A DNA stretch of 64,000 nucleotides from NCBI RefSeq assembly GCF_020921035.1, contig NC_063151.1:30510934-30574933 (forward strand). The letters are read 5' to 3'. Under the pieces are notes generated by a model, which was not told the DNA's origin, made no database searches, and saw nothing but the letters and a program-made list of their open reading frames with translations. The first letter of the stretch is position 1, and the number at the start of each line of letters is the position of its first letter. The DNA comes from Rhodamnia argentea. Its lineage: Eukaryota > Streptophyta > Magnoliopsida > Myrtales > Myrtaceae. The position numbers and the translations under genes are program-made. Positions 24,430 through 36,302 of this stretch are shown here, in pieces.

Positions 24430-26533
24430 ATGGATTCTCATGCACCCGGTTTTATGTTGACTGTGGTTCTGGGGCTATTTCTATCCCTACATGCGGTATC
24501 TGGAATTAGATTTATGATTGATAGGGAAGAATGCTTTGCCCATGATGTTCAGTATGAGGGGGACACTGTTCACGTTTCTTTCGTGGTGATTAAATCTGAT
24601 GCATCTTGGCAATACAGCCAAGATGGTGTTGATCTTGTGGTAAGCTTCAGCTTTTGTTTGAGAAGTTACTTATTGCGGTGACTGACTGTTCTTTGATGTG
24701 CAAGAAGTGCTCATCCTTAAGTGTAATGGTTCATGTCATTGACCTAACTGGGGTTGTGTTCATCACTCATTCAAAGCTGGTGATTCCTTGATGATTTGTT
24801 TTTGAGGATGACCGTCATGTCTCGCTCTATTCTTACCCAGTTTACTCCTTGCTTGGAAGTAGTCAAACAATTTAAACGGGAAGATCATTGGTTCGATTTT
24901 GTGAACCTTTTATTAGTCTCTGCTGCCTCATACGAGGCATTGCTGGACTGTTTTCAGCAGATGTTGACACTATGTCTGTATCCCTTCTTGAAAATGGGGA
25001 TAAACAGCATGTTGGTTCTTGGGTATCCAGACATAGACAGGGTAAAGCCATTATAGGTGTGACACACTTCATTTCAAGCATCTCGGAAAGTAGGCAAGTG
25101 AGAGTTCTTAATAGCACATAGTTAATGGATCAAACGTAATGTACATGAAATACTGTACTCATATGCTTCTTTTTCGTGAGGCATGCTGATTATCTTCCTA
25201 AAGGAGATTCTTCGTTGAAGTTTATTAGCCTTTGGCAGCCTAGGTTGCTCGACTAGATCTCGCATATGCATATTTAGTTTTCCTTTTTCATGTTTGTCAG
25301 GACATGCTATAGATTGAAATCATGTATTGATCATTAAATTCCTTAATTCCATCAATAGTTTGCTTATTGATCTTTAATCCTACGATAATGACATTAATGA
25401 ATGTATGTACTTTGCAACTTTTGAAATTGTCAGGTGAAAGGACCTTCTGGTGATCAGATTCAAGATTTTCACGACAAGATCAGTGAGAAATTTGAGTTTG
25501 TGGCTCACCACAAGGGTGTTCATCGGTTCTGCTTTACTAACAAGTCTCCTTATCATGAAACGGTCGATTTTGATGTACATGTTGGCCATTTTGCATTCTA
25601 CGATCAGCATGCAAAGGATGGTAGGACTCTGCCTTTTTTCTGTTTTTTTTGTCTCTTGGACTGATGAACTTTAGAGAGTGGAAATATACTGTGTGACTCT
25701 TTTCTATCTGTTGTGGATTATCTGCAGAGCATTTCAACCCCTTGTTGGAACAGATAGGGAAGTTGGAGGAGGCTCTCTACAACATTCAGTTTGAGCAGCA
25801 TTGGCTGGAGGCTCAGACTGAGCGTCAAGCAATTGGTAATATATTTTATGTCAAGTCCTCTTGCTATTTTTCCCACTGAATTTCAACCTTGTTTCACCTC
25901 CAACGGAAATAACTTGCCTATTTGATGCTGAGTGGACCATCATAGTTTGCTTCCACTCCTGTTTTCTCCTAAATCTCAAAGGTTGTCACAACCTCTGCTC
26001 TTATAAGACTTCAGAAGTAAATGTCTCACAAGACAAGTTAAAAGCTATTTCTAGAGCCTTTTACAAGCTCCTTTTATCCGTTTGATTGACATAACTGGTC
26101 AGTTATTTTGTTTATGATCCTGAAAATAGTACAACCTACCTAACTTGGCAGCAGCCGAAAAGGCGGACTTAGAAAACAAAGGAGGAAACAAAAAAGAAGG
26201 CCCGTGTTTGTTCGAGTGGGTTTCAAATGGCCGTCATGGGTTTCGTTTCCATGTGTTTTCTGCTTGAGGTTTTTAAGTGTGATCACCACACGAAATGGAA
26301 TGGGGATGACCTTGATAATTGAACATTGTGTTCAGTGATGGACATTACATAGGTATTGCATTCAATGAATACTCATTCTATGATGATTTGTGACTGCAGT
26401 GAACGACGCGATGAGCAGAAGGGCAGTCCATAAGGCTTTCTTCGAGTCAGCAGCACTTATCGGGGCAAGCGTTCTTCAAGTTTACCTTCTCCGCCGCCTT
26501 TTTGAGAGGAAGCTCGGTATCTCTCGAGTTTAA
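24430..26533 (+). CDS. p24-beta family transmembrane emp24/GOLD protein
   Basis: Type I membrane protein of the early secretory pathway; p24 proteins cycle between ER and Golgi in COPI/COPII vesicles and act as cargo receptors. Exons: 24430-24639, 25434-25620, 25728-25835, 26400-26533; phases agree and give 212 aa. A signal peptide (1-25) precedes the GOLD domain, which starts with IRFMIDREECF and contains GVHRFCFTNKSPYHE. A coiled-coil stretch follows (KLEEALYNIQFEQHWLEAQ), then one membrane span (IGASVLQVYLLRRLF) and a short basic tail ending RKLGISRV. The IRF start and the VVIKSD and DFDVHVGHFAFYDQHAKDEHF-like blocks match the Arabidopsis p24-beta subclass as I recall it. Intact. Confidence 0.93.
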
Positions 26534-26827
26534 CATTGATACTGTCAGATGACCGCATAATTAATCAGAGATTTTGGTTACCAATGCCAGTCTTCGATAC
26601 TTTCTTTATAATATCCATAGAGACATGTATAGACGGGGAAACTGTTTACTTTGTGCGTCAGGCCATGTAGAAAAATTGGGGAGTTTAAATAGGTTTTCAT
26701 CGTGAAGTTCATGGCAATTACAACTAGTGAGTGAAGCTCGAATCAAATTGAAGCAAAGAGAAGGAAAAGATGGGAGGGCGAGAGCTTTGTTTGGATTTGT
26801 TGTTTGGTAACATGGATAGCCGCATAC

Positions 26828-26953
26828 CTTCATGGGTTCGGAGTTGAATTTACGAGGCTTTAAACCTGTTTCTGGTGATGGTCTTTCACTGGCGATTGTA
26901 TGGAGCAGAAGTAGGTTCAGCACCATGAGAACACATGCGCCAATCAGAGACAT
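26828..26953 (-). CDS. Possible first exon of a small secreted peptide
   Basis: A minus-strand frame starting at 26953 encodes 42 codons. They begin with a good signal peptide (MSLIGACVLMVLNLLLLHT, cleavage likely after IAS), followed by a hydrophilic ERPSPETGLKPRKF stretch. The frame ends exactly in phase 0 at AAG|GTATGC, a strong splice donor. No second exon was found before the p24 3' end, about 300 bases away. I do not recognise the family. It may be a chance frame: the same frame is open 63 codons further upstream and on past the donor. Confidence 0.25.
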
Positions 26954-27130
26954 TTTTCTTTCACTTCCGATGGCGACATGCCTTGTGACTCTTCCTTTTC
27001 CAAAAAACAAAGGAGGGCGAGCATACGTGCATTTTCTTCTTTTGCCAATTGGATTTACCGATATCTTGAAGTCCAGATTCGTGGAGATGACTTTTTCCAT
27101 GTCTGGGAGAGTTAATGACTTAATTCGTGG

Positions 27131-27599
27131 GTAAAAGTACAAAAAAAGTCATAAACTTAGGGCATTGATATTAATTCAATTATAAATATTTCAATTGAAT
27201 TGATTTGGTCTTAAACATTCACGTCCTCTGCTATGCTATCGCGGACATTTTGTTTTTACGATTTCTGAAAAATTTTAAAATTTTTTTCCTTGCTTTTTTA
27301 AGCTTTCTCTTTTTTCTTTGTCGGTGGATGGTGAGGGCTGATCTCGCCTGACAAGAATTGGCCTCGTCAAATCTAGCAAGGAAAATCTCACCAACCATGG
27401 CCTATGGCAAGCTAAAGGAAAAAAAATAAAAAAATAAACCACGTTGATGGCAACAATGCAAATTCCGACCTAAATTGGCTGGTTAGATTGAATTTAATAT
27501 CAATACGTAAAAATATATAATTAAATTGATCAAATTAAAAGATTCAAAAATGAATTAATATCAATACAATGAGTTTAAAATTTTATTGGTACTTTTATC
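27131..27599. mobile_element. MITE-like inverted-repeat element between p24 and NOI genes
   Basis: The left end 'gtaaaagtac' and 'ggcattgatattaattcaat' are mirrored on the right by 'tgaattaatatcaatacaat' and 'ggtacttttat'. The word ttaattc flanks both sides (27120-27126 and 27601-27607) and could be a target-site duplication. The centre (about 27320-27420) is GC-richer. About 470 bases, non-coding. Confidence 0.65.
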
Positions 27600-28082
27600 G
27601 TTAATTCCTATATACGGAGAGAAACGAAATTCGCATAGGGCTATGGCTCACGATGTTCCCCCAACCAGAAACATCTGTTAGCTTGATGCAAAGAGGAAAA
27701 GGTCATAAGCTCGTATTTATATGCCTTCAACCACGATGTACAACAACAAACTAAACCAGACGGGAAAATAGGCAAAGGCATTTCATAGACAGATCCAATT
27801 CATAAATACAGAAAGCAGACACTTAATAAATTAGCGATAGAACTAAGCAGAGAGAGAGAGAGAAAGCAAGAGAGAGAAGCATACTGCTGATAGATTATAG
27901 TAAGATTAAGGCGTCATTATTTTACTCAGCCCCACAAACCCCACATTTACACCAAGAAGAGCGATTTCAGCAAGAATAGCAATGGCTCTAAGCTGCCTGT
28001 ATCTTCTTCAAGTGAATATTCTGGGGCTGCTTTAGCCTAGCCACGGCTGACTTCTTTGTAATCTCCTCGCCAGAGAGCCTCG
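27600..28082 (-). other. 3' region of the NOI gene
   Basis: Contains the expected 3' untranslated region of the minus-strand gene that ends at 28083, plus a short (GA) tract at about 27849-27863. No other gene seen. Confidence 0.5.
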
Positions 28083-30157
28083 TCAAGATTCTGCTGGGCT
28101 CTGAATGCAGCAAAACCATTTCTTCTGAGTGCAGCAAAGAATTCACCATAAGAGAGAGCGAATCAGTAAAAGTTGGGAGAAAACAAGAAAAAATTAATAA
28201 GATTTCCAGCACCAGACGTGGTTCATACACAATCGAGTCCAACTCTTATTTAGTTCCAGCTCGCGCTGTAAAGAATAGAAGCATCTTTAGGATGGTCATT
28301 TGAATGATTCGAATACTAGTTAGCAAGGAACGTCCTACCCCCTAGGTTTTTATGATACCGTCAAATCTATTTTTCCCCATATCTGCAAGTTTGAGATCTC
28401 TATTTTGCATTTATACATTTTCATCCAGACTAGCATAGCATATAAAGTAGTTTAAAATTAATCATTCAACAGGAGTTAACTACATAATTGCCATCTTAAA
28501 AGATTATACCAGAACAAATGACTGCAACAATTGCTGCATCCCACACGTCTTAAACAGTTTGTTACCAGGCTCCCAAGAAACAACTTACAGTTGGAGGTTT
28601 GCTCGGATCAACGGAGTGCTTAACTTGAGGGTTGACCTTTGCTGGAGATTCGGGCTGGCCACCAGTCTTCTTTTCATCCCTTGCCTTGTTAAAGATGACA
28701 GTAAACCCCTCGGCTGAAGCAGGGTCATTGACATCCCATTCACCGAACTTTGGCAATGGCTGACCTTTTTCCTGTTGGAGCAAGGAACAGATTGTTGAAT
28801 GCACAAAATCTTCACCTCACTACAATCTCCACACAAAACATAATATGGAACTATAAATTACATGAGGTGCATAACGCAACTTGTCAAGATAACAATTATA
28901 AGCAGAATAATTTCTGATTTTCTCTGACCACATGGTGTATGTGTTAAAACATCATCTACAATACAGAGGAACCCATCCTTAAATTAGATAAAAGAAGAAA
29001 GAGCTATATTGAATAAGATGCACAGTGCAAAGATAAGAACATTCACAATCAGCAATGAAGAACACAACAGCACAAAAACCGGGATCGAAAAGAAGTTAAG
29101 CTGCCTTTAAGCGGTGGCAATTTTAATTCCAAGAAAAGGAATATGACCAGCGAGATTAGTACCTCTCACGATAATGAAAAATACAGAAATGATCATTTGA
29201 TCGAACAATCTTCACAGTCCATTCACCGTTCCCGTGATTTACACACATGGTAGGTTGCTTTAATCCCTTAGAGAAACTGGACATCATGCAAGTATCATGT
29301 TTCCTTCTGTAAAAAGCTCTAATCAGATATGATACTCAGTCCTATCATATGATTAGGTAGAGAAATTTATTTCACCATTTAGGCTTGCCACGAACGGCAA
29401 CCCAGCTTCACCATAGACCAGATCATCCTAATTCCTAAGTGACAATATGAGGTAATACATCATGGAAAACCTTGGGAGAAAAGAGGTTGAAGCAGATAAA
29501 CCACAACCTAATTGCTTCATCCGTTCAAAGTAATTGAGCCACCAGACCCCATTACGCATAATAACCTCTACCGAACAGGCTCACCTCAGTCAAACAAATT
29601 CAAACCCGGAAATCACGCGAAATCAATCGATCATCTCCTGAAAACTCTACTTCCTCACCCAGATTTTCCAAAGGGACGACGTATTACTAGTGACGCGCCA
29701 ACGAAAAAATGCGAAAACAAGATTTTGGGGGAGAGAATTGGTGATGGAGGATGCCAATTTGACTCTGTCGCCACTCAAAAACCACACCAAAGGAAAAAAA
29801 GTAAAGCAGGCGTGTTCGCAGACGATTCACTTCAATAGCAACGGAAATATCCACTGACGTCACTTCCAATCACGAAAACGGGAATCGGCGAACCCCCGAG
29901 ACTCGAACTACTTCGATCGTGCAAGGGGCTAATCAGAGACGATTCAGCGGATTCGACCTAAGAAGCTTTCGAACGCACGCGGAACACGATCCGAGCAGCC
30001 ACTCAGGTCAGCGCGATACAGACAGCCAAACAGTAACAGTAACACCCACAGAACATCATCGAAAAGCTCTAGCGGACGACATCATTCGGCGAAATCTAGC
30101 GAAGAAGAGCGCAGAAGGATCGATCGAAGTTCGGAAGAGTCGATTACGTACCGACAT
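28083..30157 (-). CDS. Small NOI/RIN4-type protein with a two-codon first exon
   Basis: Plant NOI-domain proteins are short, membrane-tethered relatives of RIN4, the immune regulator cleaved by bacterial AvrRpt2. Minus-strand coding exons: 30157-30152 (ATG TCG only), 28771-28589, 28124-28083, joined by GTACGT and GTAAGT donors and CAG acceptors, giving 76 aa. The protein runs MSEKGQPLPKFGEWD..., the PKFGxW core of the NOI motif, then EGFTVIFNKARDEKK. It ends KKWFCCIQSPAES, where the paired cysteines are the usual palmitoylation site. The length matches the short NOI proteins, which have a single NOI domain, whereas full RIN4 has two. Intron 1 is about 1.4 kb. The leader carries a CT repeat (plus-strand GA at 30212-30244). 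Confidence 0.9.
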
Positions 30158-30207
30158 GAATCCGAGAGAGAGGGAGAGAGACGGCTTCTGGGAGGAACAA
30201 AATGACT

Positions 30208-30211
<4 letters not shown>

Positions 30212-30244
<33 letters not shown>
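30212..30244. repeat. (GA)n microsatellite in the NOI gene leader
   Basis: Pure GA on the plus strand (CT in the transcript), about 55 bases upstream of the minus-strand start codon. Confidence 0.95.
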
Positions 30245-30249
<5 letters not shown>

Positions 30250-30250
<1 letters not shown>

Positions 30251-32504
30251 GGTGATAGCTGGGCCAAAAGATGGACCTCCTGTCATGTGAAGCCATTATA
30301 TATGCTGGTCTTTTTCTGCCCTTCGACATTTAAACGGCGTTTCCGACGAAAAAACCACAAAAAAAGAAAGAGAAAAAGAAGAACATTCCAACGGCGTCAT
30401 TTTCGTCCGTAACGGTAACTGCGAAGCGCCGTGTCGCCGTTAGTACATCGTCAGTAGTGACGTGGCGCGCTATCATATGAGGAGATGATGAGTCATTCGG
30501 TGGATGAGCTGGCAAATGGGGCACGGCGGGTGAGATGAGTGTTCCCCCTGCGTTGGTTTCATTGTCAGATGTACCATCGTGTGTTGCGATGCAATAGATG
30601 CATTAGACATCTTTTATTTAATCCGAGGATGGGAAAAGGAAAGATTCCTTCGAATTATGAGAATTAATTAATCCCAAATTATCGCCACACGTATGTCCAT
30701 CTCCAATTTGAAATGCCTCTAATCGTTTGCCGTCAACTTGAGGTCTTTTCCATGTTTGGTGGATGAACGAATCACGTCCAAAGGCGGCGACGCTTCATCG
30801 TCGCAAGTTGTAGTTTGAATATTATTAGTCGTACTAATAGTTTCTTACCAATGCTTTCAGTGCGGGGCTTGAGTCCAGTCTTAAATTCTCATTCTTGTAA
30901 GCAGTATGGTCAAGGCCGAAACCACCCAGAAAGAATTGACCAAAAAAAAAAAAAACACAAAAGCGGAAGAAAGGCTCAAAAAAACGAAAGACACAGCACA
31001 TCCAAAATAAGAAGCACAAAACACGGAAAAAGAACAGAGAAAATTCAAAATCAAATGTGGCCTTGTTGTGGCCTTCGTGGAATTGTTCAGACGAGATGGA
31101 CTAATAAATCACAAGTGCAATGTTTTTCTATGAAGTAAGAAAGAGCAGACGGTCTGAATTGAACGGCCAAAAGTTATTCAAACGTAAAAGCCAACCAAGC
31201 ATTGTTATGCAATGTCAGGTTGCTGCTTTCCACACTTGGCAACTCAGATATCTAGGTCGTCCTCTCTCTGTCTCTGCAAGGACCATGAAGGACGACTAAT
31301 CGTCTCATTTCTCAAGAAATGACTCTTAAGTTTGTGAGTTCTGAGTATTCAGGGAGATTCTGACGGGACAACCATGTATAGACCATAAACTATTGGACAG
31401 CCACCTAAAGCTTGACCGTATTCCCGTCTAATGCGCAGGTCCTGTGTGCCAAGCCCACAACAGAATTCACCACGTCTGAGAAAGATTATATTAAGTGTAC
31501 CTCCAAGGACAGGTTTCAGCGACAGTTCAAGCTGTGTGCCTCGAGGGCACCAGCTGGAGACCGGCTAAGGAAAAACAGGGCTCAATGTCTTATTTTGTTT
31601 CCTCAGTGCCGATTCAAGTATCATCACTCACTAAAAATGTTCCGCCTCGTGGGCTGCAAAGGTTCACGAGAAACCTTGCTCCTTTCCTGTTTCCGCCAAA
31701 TTTAAAAAAAAAATAAGGGTCAGTCAAATTTGGCATCACTTGACAAGGAAGAAGTAAAAAGAGAGGAGGAAATGGCAAAGGATTCTGATCCGTGGCTAAT
31801 GAAGCAATTGAACCCAACAATACTAGCTGCGTACACTAGATTACGGTTGATACTGAAGCACACAAAGCCCCATGATTAATTCTAAGAGATTTAACGGGAG
31901 CATAAGCTTTGCCTCCACATATCAGTTCTCTCTCAGTTTTGGACATGCTTCAGACAAAGCATGATAGATTGATCTGTGCCGCCTCGAACACAAACTAAAC
32001 AAACTAACAAATACAATGTGCCATTCCAAAGAACCGTGGGAATGCTACACTAGCTAATAGAGGCTATCATCAGTCAACACTAACTGCAGGCATGATTATG
32101 CCTTGTCATTTGTGCACTTTAACGGCTGCAGTGATGCCAAAAGCCACATAAGAACATCTGCAGCATACCTTTCTATCCAAGTCAGCAAAACTACCGATAG
32201 GAGTTAACTGCACACTCTCAATCGATACTCATACTACCGACTATGCCATTTAATTGTGCTGACCCCCATGTCGCAGAAACACATGTAAATATAGAATCAG
32301 ATTTCAATTATCGAAGTGTAACTTTGGGACTAACCTAACCATGACTGGAACCACACTCTGTACGATTTGACAACATCAGGTTTTGAAGACCCGTGTTCTA
32401 CTGGGTTTTGAAGGCCTACGTTCTACCGAACCGAAAACTAAGAGCGCTTTCTTATCTTCTTATCACTATCGCACTAGCTAAAACTAAAAGACAAAAATGA
32501 GCAT
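30250..32504. other. Intergenic region upstream of the NOI gene
   Basis: Contains the NOI promoter side (30250-30600) and ~1.9 kb with no gene supported. Open frames in it (for example 30815-31138 and 31412-31705) are low-complexity or have no family features. Confidence 0.5.
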
Positions 32505-32715
32505 TTTTTTTTCTAACCCGAATACATCTTGTATGCTTAAGACTATCATATAGAATATGATATAATAAAAAGGGACTACGTATGCCTGATTTTAATCAAT
32601 TTCAATGGAACCCTTAGAAGTAATAGGTAGGGATGACATGATTTGAACATGAGACATTTTGTACCCAAAACAAACGCACTACCAAGCTGTGCTACATCCC
32701 GCTCTTTGGGGTCAA
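32505..32715 (-). other. Nuclear insertion of plastid DNA (NUPT) spanning trnP
   Basis: The tRNA-like stretch at 32628-32701 is a decayed plastid trnP-UGG. The adjoining bases down to about 32505, read on the minus strand ('cctattacttctaagggttc', 'attgattaaaatcaggcat', 'agcatacaagatgtattc'), resemble the plastid trnP-psaJ spacer as I remember it. The edges are approximate. Confidence 0.6.
32628..32701 (-). pseudogene. trnP-UGG: Decayed plastid-type tRNA-Pro (UGG) copy
   Basis: Read on the minus strand, 74 bases follow the plastid trnP-UGG almost base for base: 'gggatgtagcacagcttggt' for the acceptor and D arm, 'gtttgttttgggtacaaaat' for the anticodon arm with TGG, 'ttcaaat' in the T loop and 'catcccta' at the 3' end. 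Differences from the usual plastid gene include C for A at position 1, gcg to gca in the D arm, and several T-stem changes. Being an isolated, mutated copy in nuclear DNA, it is probably non-functional. Confidence 0.8.
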
Positions 32716-32954
32716 GTATATGTTTCATCTTAACCTTTCCTGAGAAAATGTCATCACAGGTCCTGGACATGAAATAGTAATTCAATCAGCAAAAGCCAAC
32801 GGGACAACGGAAGTCCTTCTTCTTCTTTCCAAATGTCTGGTCTCAATTCTCCGCAAGCACTAGCTCTATCACCGGAGCAATTTCTTTGCTTAAGATGTTG
32901 GTGGACTACATTTCCAACAACCGAAGCCAGTACAAGTGGATGGCTTCAGTTCCC

Positions 32955-35097
32955 TTACTCATCATCTTCACTAATTTCGAAGACTGAAAGCTTTATGGGC
33001 AAAGTATTTCGACTCATGTGCTTTCTGTTTCTGGATCTGCACAGAGAGGCCGCTGATCCTCGTGGAGTTGCTGAATTACCAAGATTATGGCAGGCCATAA
33101 TTAAGGATTTCCCAACTCTGCTTCTTATAACGGCATTGCTTAAACTTCCGGGGCTTGGTTCAGTTGAAGACAAGGTAGTCAACAGTCTTGGTGGTGTTTC
33201 AACTGCAAACTCTGCTGAGGCATCCACTTGAATGCTTGGGCAGTTACAGTTAAGTTTACCCTTCAGTGGTAGTTTTGATGGTCTAGACCGAAAATCAGGG
33301 CTACAGGGGCTACCAAAACTGTTCACCTCACTGAAATTTGTGAAGTATCTATTAATGATACCACCAACTGATATAACTTCTGATGATGTTGTGTTAGAGT
33401 GCTCATTAAGTGGACTGGATTTCCTTTCGGTCCGTTGCAAAACCTCACTTGTGCCTTTTGGAGTACTCCAAACACCAGTAAATGGATTTTCTTCAGTTCT
33501 AGAATGCCAGTTCTTGTCGAATACATTAGTTCTGTTTCCTTTGGAGCAACCTTCCAATCTATGGTTGTTTGTCTTCTTTTTGTTTGGCCCATGAGTATCC
33601 CTTTGAAGCTGTGGTGATAGAGGTTTACAGTGGTGAGATTCCTTTTCTCCATATTTGTCCACTCTCTGAATGTTATCTGACAAGAGAAGGTATTGAGATG
33701 TCGAACGGTCTGTGTCACAAACATCTGAGAAATGATCACCTCTAGCTATGCAGTGATGTAAGCATGGCTGACTTGAACTTCCTAAACATGTTATATCCAA
33801 GTGAACAAACCAGGGCCCTTCAATTCCCTGGAAAGCATATTTTATTGGCATTGACCTGGGTAAATAATAAAGGCATGACCTACGCTCCACCATCACTCCA
33901 TCAACCCTTATCTCTCCTATTTCCGGAAAGCAATTGAAGTGAGCTCTCTCAAGGACCCCTACAAAAGAATTGAAATGATTGCAGTTAGATTGCTGAGGCA
34001 ATGGCAAGCATCAATAAGTGATGCAGAGTGAAGACTTAACTCCAACAGGATACGGAAGGAGGTAAATGCGTATTGTCAATTGAGAGTAATTAGAGTATAG
34101 AACCAGAATGATAGGGGGCACAATAAAAACCAAAGGAAAGAAAGCGATATACGTGATTGATTATCTATATTTTGGCTGGCAATGACTTAATGGGAGCTAA
34201 ATTTGCAGCAAGCTAGAAATCAGTCGAAGAAGCAGGGAAGCCTTACACTTAGGTCATCCTTCAAAAACCAACCTAGAGGGACACTTCAACAGAAAAGCTC
34301 AAGCTACTCATTCCAAAGGCATCGCCACCGCAGACCACAACGAGATTCACGCAAGCTGTAGTCTGGCTAAACGGCTACAACAGCGTAGACCCATCAATAC
34401 CACAGTTTAACAAATGATCCATTCTAGATTTGACCTCTCATGCAGCACTTAACAAAACATGCAATACAAAAAAAGTTTCTTCAAAGCCAAACTTCGTACA
34501 TTTAGTTCCCTTAACAGAATGCATTTGTTCTAGGTAACCTGCTAAATCGAATTACATAAAACATAACAACCGGCATCATTCTCCATGAATTTATGATAAT
34601 CGTCACTTTCATCATCCTACCTAGGAGGGCGCCTCATGCAGTCGAGTAGTGGCAATTGCCCCCATCATCAAAATGGCCATTTTCCCGCTATATAAAAGCT
34701 TTACGTAAAGAACATTAATCTCATCTCCTAAACTTTACGTAAGTGGGAACAGTGATCAAGCCTAGGATCAAGCAAAGTGATTAAGCATTTCTCTTTAGAG
34801 GCTCTTCGTAATCTTCTGGCTAGCGCCGAGATCCATCGTATTCGTCTCTGCTTGTTTTGACCATCCAAGGGAACGACATAATGTCTCTTCGATCTTGACT
34901 CGGAAAGCTTCGCCGCCCATCTTCAGAAAGACCAAATAAACTAAACCATCTGCACATCTCAAGGAAATCACACGCCCTCCGTCGCACGATTCTCAAGCAA
35001 ACTGGAAACTTGAGGTGCACAATCAATCACACGAGGAGCCGATCAGAACTGGTCCGAAGGAGGAGGCATTGTCGACCGAGGAACCCAAACCCACGAA

Positions 35098-35135
<38 letters not shown>

Positions 35136-35250
35136 CACTCTTTAAGTCCAGAGCCGTGACGGTCGGAGCGACAGAGGCGGCCATTCGAGTGCCGATGCTG
35201 GTGACGGTGAAGACCGGTACTTCTGCAGTCCGAGACGGTGAAGACGACAT
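32955..35250 (-). CDS. Unrecognised 371-aa protein
   Basis: Proposed exons on the minus strand: 35250-35139 and 33958-32955. The donor (A|GTGAGC) and acceptor (ttttgtag|GG) agree in phase and give 371 aa without a stop. The N-terminus reads MSSSPSRTAEVPVFTVTSIG, and exon 2 begins RVLERAHFNCFPEIGEIRVD. Residues ~38-110 look folded (a run of hydrophobic, cysteine and aromatic residues); the rest is Ser/Thr/Asn-rich, basic and probably disordered, ending in an acidic SEDDE. No domain recognised. Supporting evidence is the 334-codon open frame and the matching splice phase. It starts 225 bases from the divergent response-regulator gene at 35475. A GA/CT tract lies just inside intron 1. A further exon after the GA|GTAAGG-like site near the stop, or others in the 1.2 kb intron, cannot be excluded. 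Confidence 0.6.
35100..35133. repeat. (GA)n microsatellite just inside intron 1 of the minus-strand gene
   Basis: Pure GA on the plus strand. In the transcript it is CT and follows the GTGAGC donor at once. Confidence 0.95.
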
Positions 35251-35474
35251 GCGACAGTGAGGAGTGTTTCCACCGATTGCGGGAGCAGGACCACTTTTTT
35301 CCTGATTGCAGCACCTAATCGAGGACATTAAGCATGTTTTTTCCCCTCTTCATTTTTTATGAATGTATTGATAAATTGAAATATTTCATTGTTGTCATCG
35401 CGTTCCGAAGCTTATAACTATACCCTCTTATGCTGTACTCGGTGGTTCAACAGGGGCTTGGAAAGTGGAAAGCC
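35251..35474. promoter_or_regulatory. Short divergent (bidirectional) promoter region
   Basis: Only 224 bases separate the proposed start codon of the minus-strand gene (35250) from that of response regulator 1 (35475), so leaders and core promoters of both must share this interval or overlap. No clear TATA box was seen, unlike copies 2 and 3 of the regulator, which have one. Confidence 0.4.
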
Positions 35475-36302
35475 ATGGCCGCATCTTCAGATTCGGCAGG
35501 ATGTAATGAGAGCACAGGCAGTAATTCGGTGGGGGATGAATGTGGCTATGGGTTGGCCGAGCTGGTTCTCAGGAACAGCTTGACTGCACTCGTGGTGGAT
35601 GGCACTGTGGGTCGGCTCATAGCGAATTACATGCTGGAATCAGTCGACGTCGAGACAAAGATGGTCGTAAGCGGGCAGGAGGCGCTCGAGCTCACCGGAG
35701 CGCATTACGACCTGATCCTCGTCGACAGATACATGTCTGACATGAGTGGTGTCGAGGTAAAGGAACGCAGGCGAGAGGTTCTGTGAGACTTATTCTTGAG
35801 ACAGTGTGATTGTCCCAGGAACTTAATCTGACCTGAGAAAATCATATATCAGCCCCATGTAGTTAAATGAGAAGCTAAATTTCTCTCCATTCTTTGAATT
35901 TTTTTTTTTCATTTGGTCAGATAGCAGTTCTAGGCTTCTAGCATGATGGCATAGAACCTTGATTAGCAAATCGGGCTCGAATATGCATGAAGAGCAGTTC
36001 TAGGATGAGAATGCACAGAAGCAATTTAAACTAGGAACTTTAGTTTCACTACCAATTTCTCGCTAAACCGTGGATTGCGAAGATATCTAACTGAGTTCAA
36101 TATGTTCTTGTGGCAGACCATACGGCAGATGAGGCAGAGAGGCGTGCGAAGCAAGATCATCGGCCTGACCTCCGGAGAGATTGAGACTGATAGGGTGGAA
36201 ATGATGAATGCTGGAGCTGATGGCTGCCTGAAGAGGCCACTGTCTGAGGAAGCTTTGGCCGATATCCTGGCTGAGATCGACTATGAGATCGACCACCGCT
36301 AA
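35475..36302 (+). CDS. C-type response regulator (ARR22/24-like), copy 1
   Basis: Stand-alone receiver domain of the cytokinin-type phosphorelay; C-type regulators have no output domain and are thought to drain phosphate from His phosphotransfer proteins. Exons 35475-35756 and 36117-36302, phase 0, 155 aa. The receiver spans ~36-150: LVVDG (38-43), the phospho-acceptor aspartate in LILVDRYM (D84), GLTSG (T112) and CLKRPLS (131-137). The usual acidic pair DD is D42-G43, and the conserved lysine before the proline is R134. Both should weaken Mg2+ binding or phosphorylation. The N-terminal ~25 residues are Ser/Gly/Asn-rich. The single intron is in the same place in all three copies. Intact, and the most diverged of the three. 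Confidence 0.85.

Noticed and set aside
32628-32701. Functional nuclear tRNA-Pro gene
   Set aside because: The sequence matches the plastid rather than nuclear tRNA-Pro and carries stem mismatches, so it was called a transferred pseudogene.
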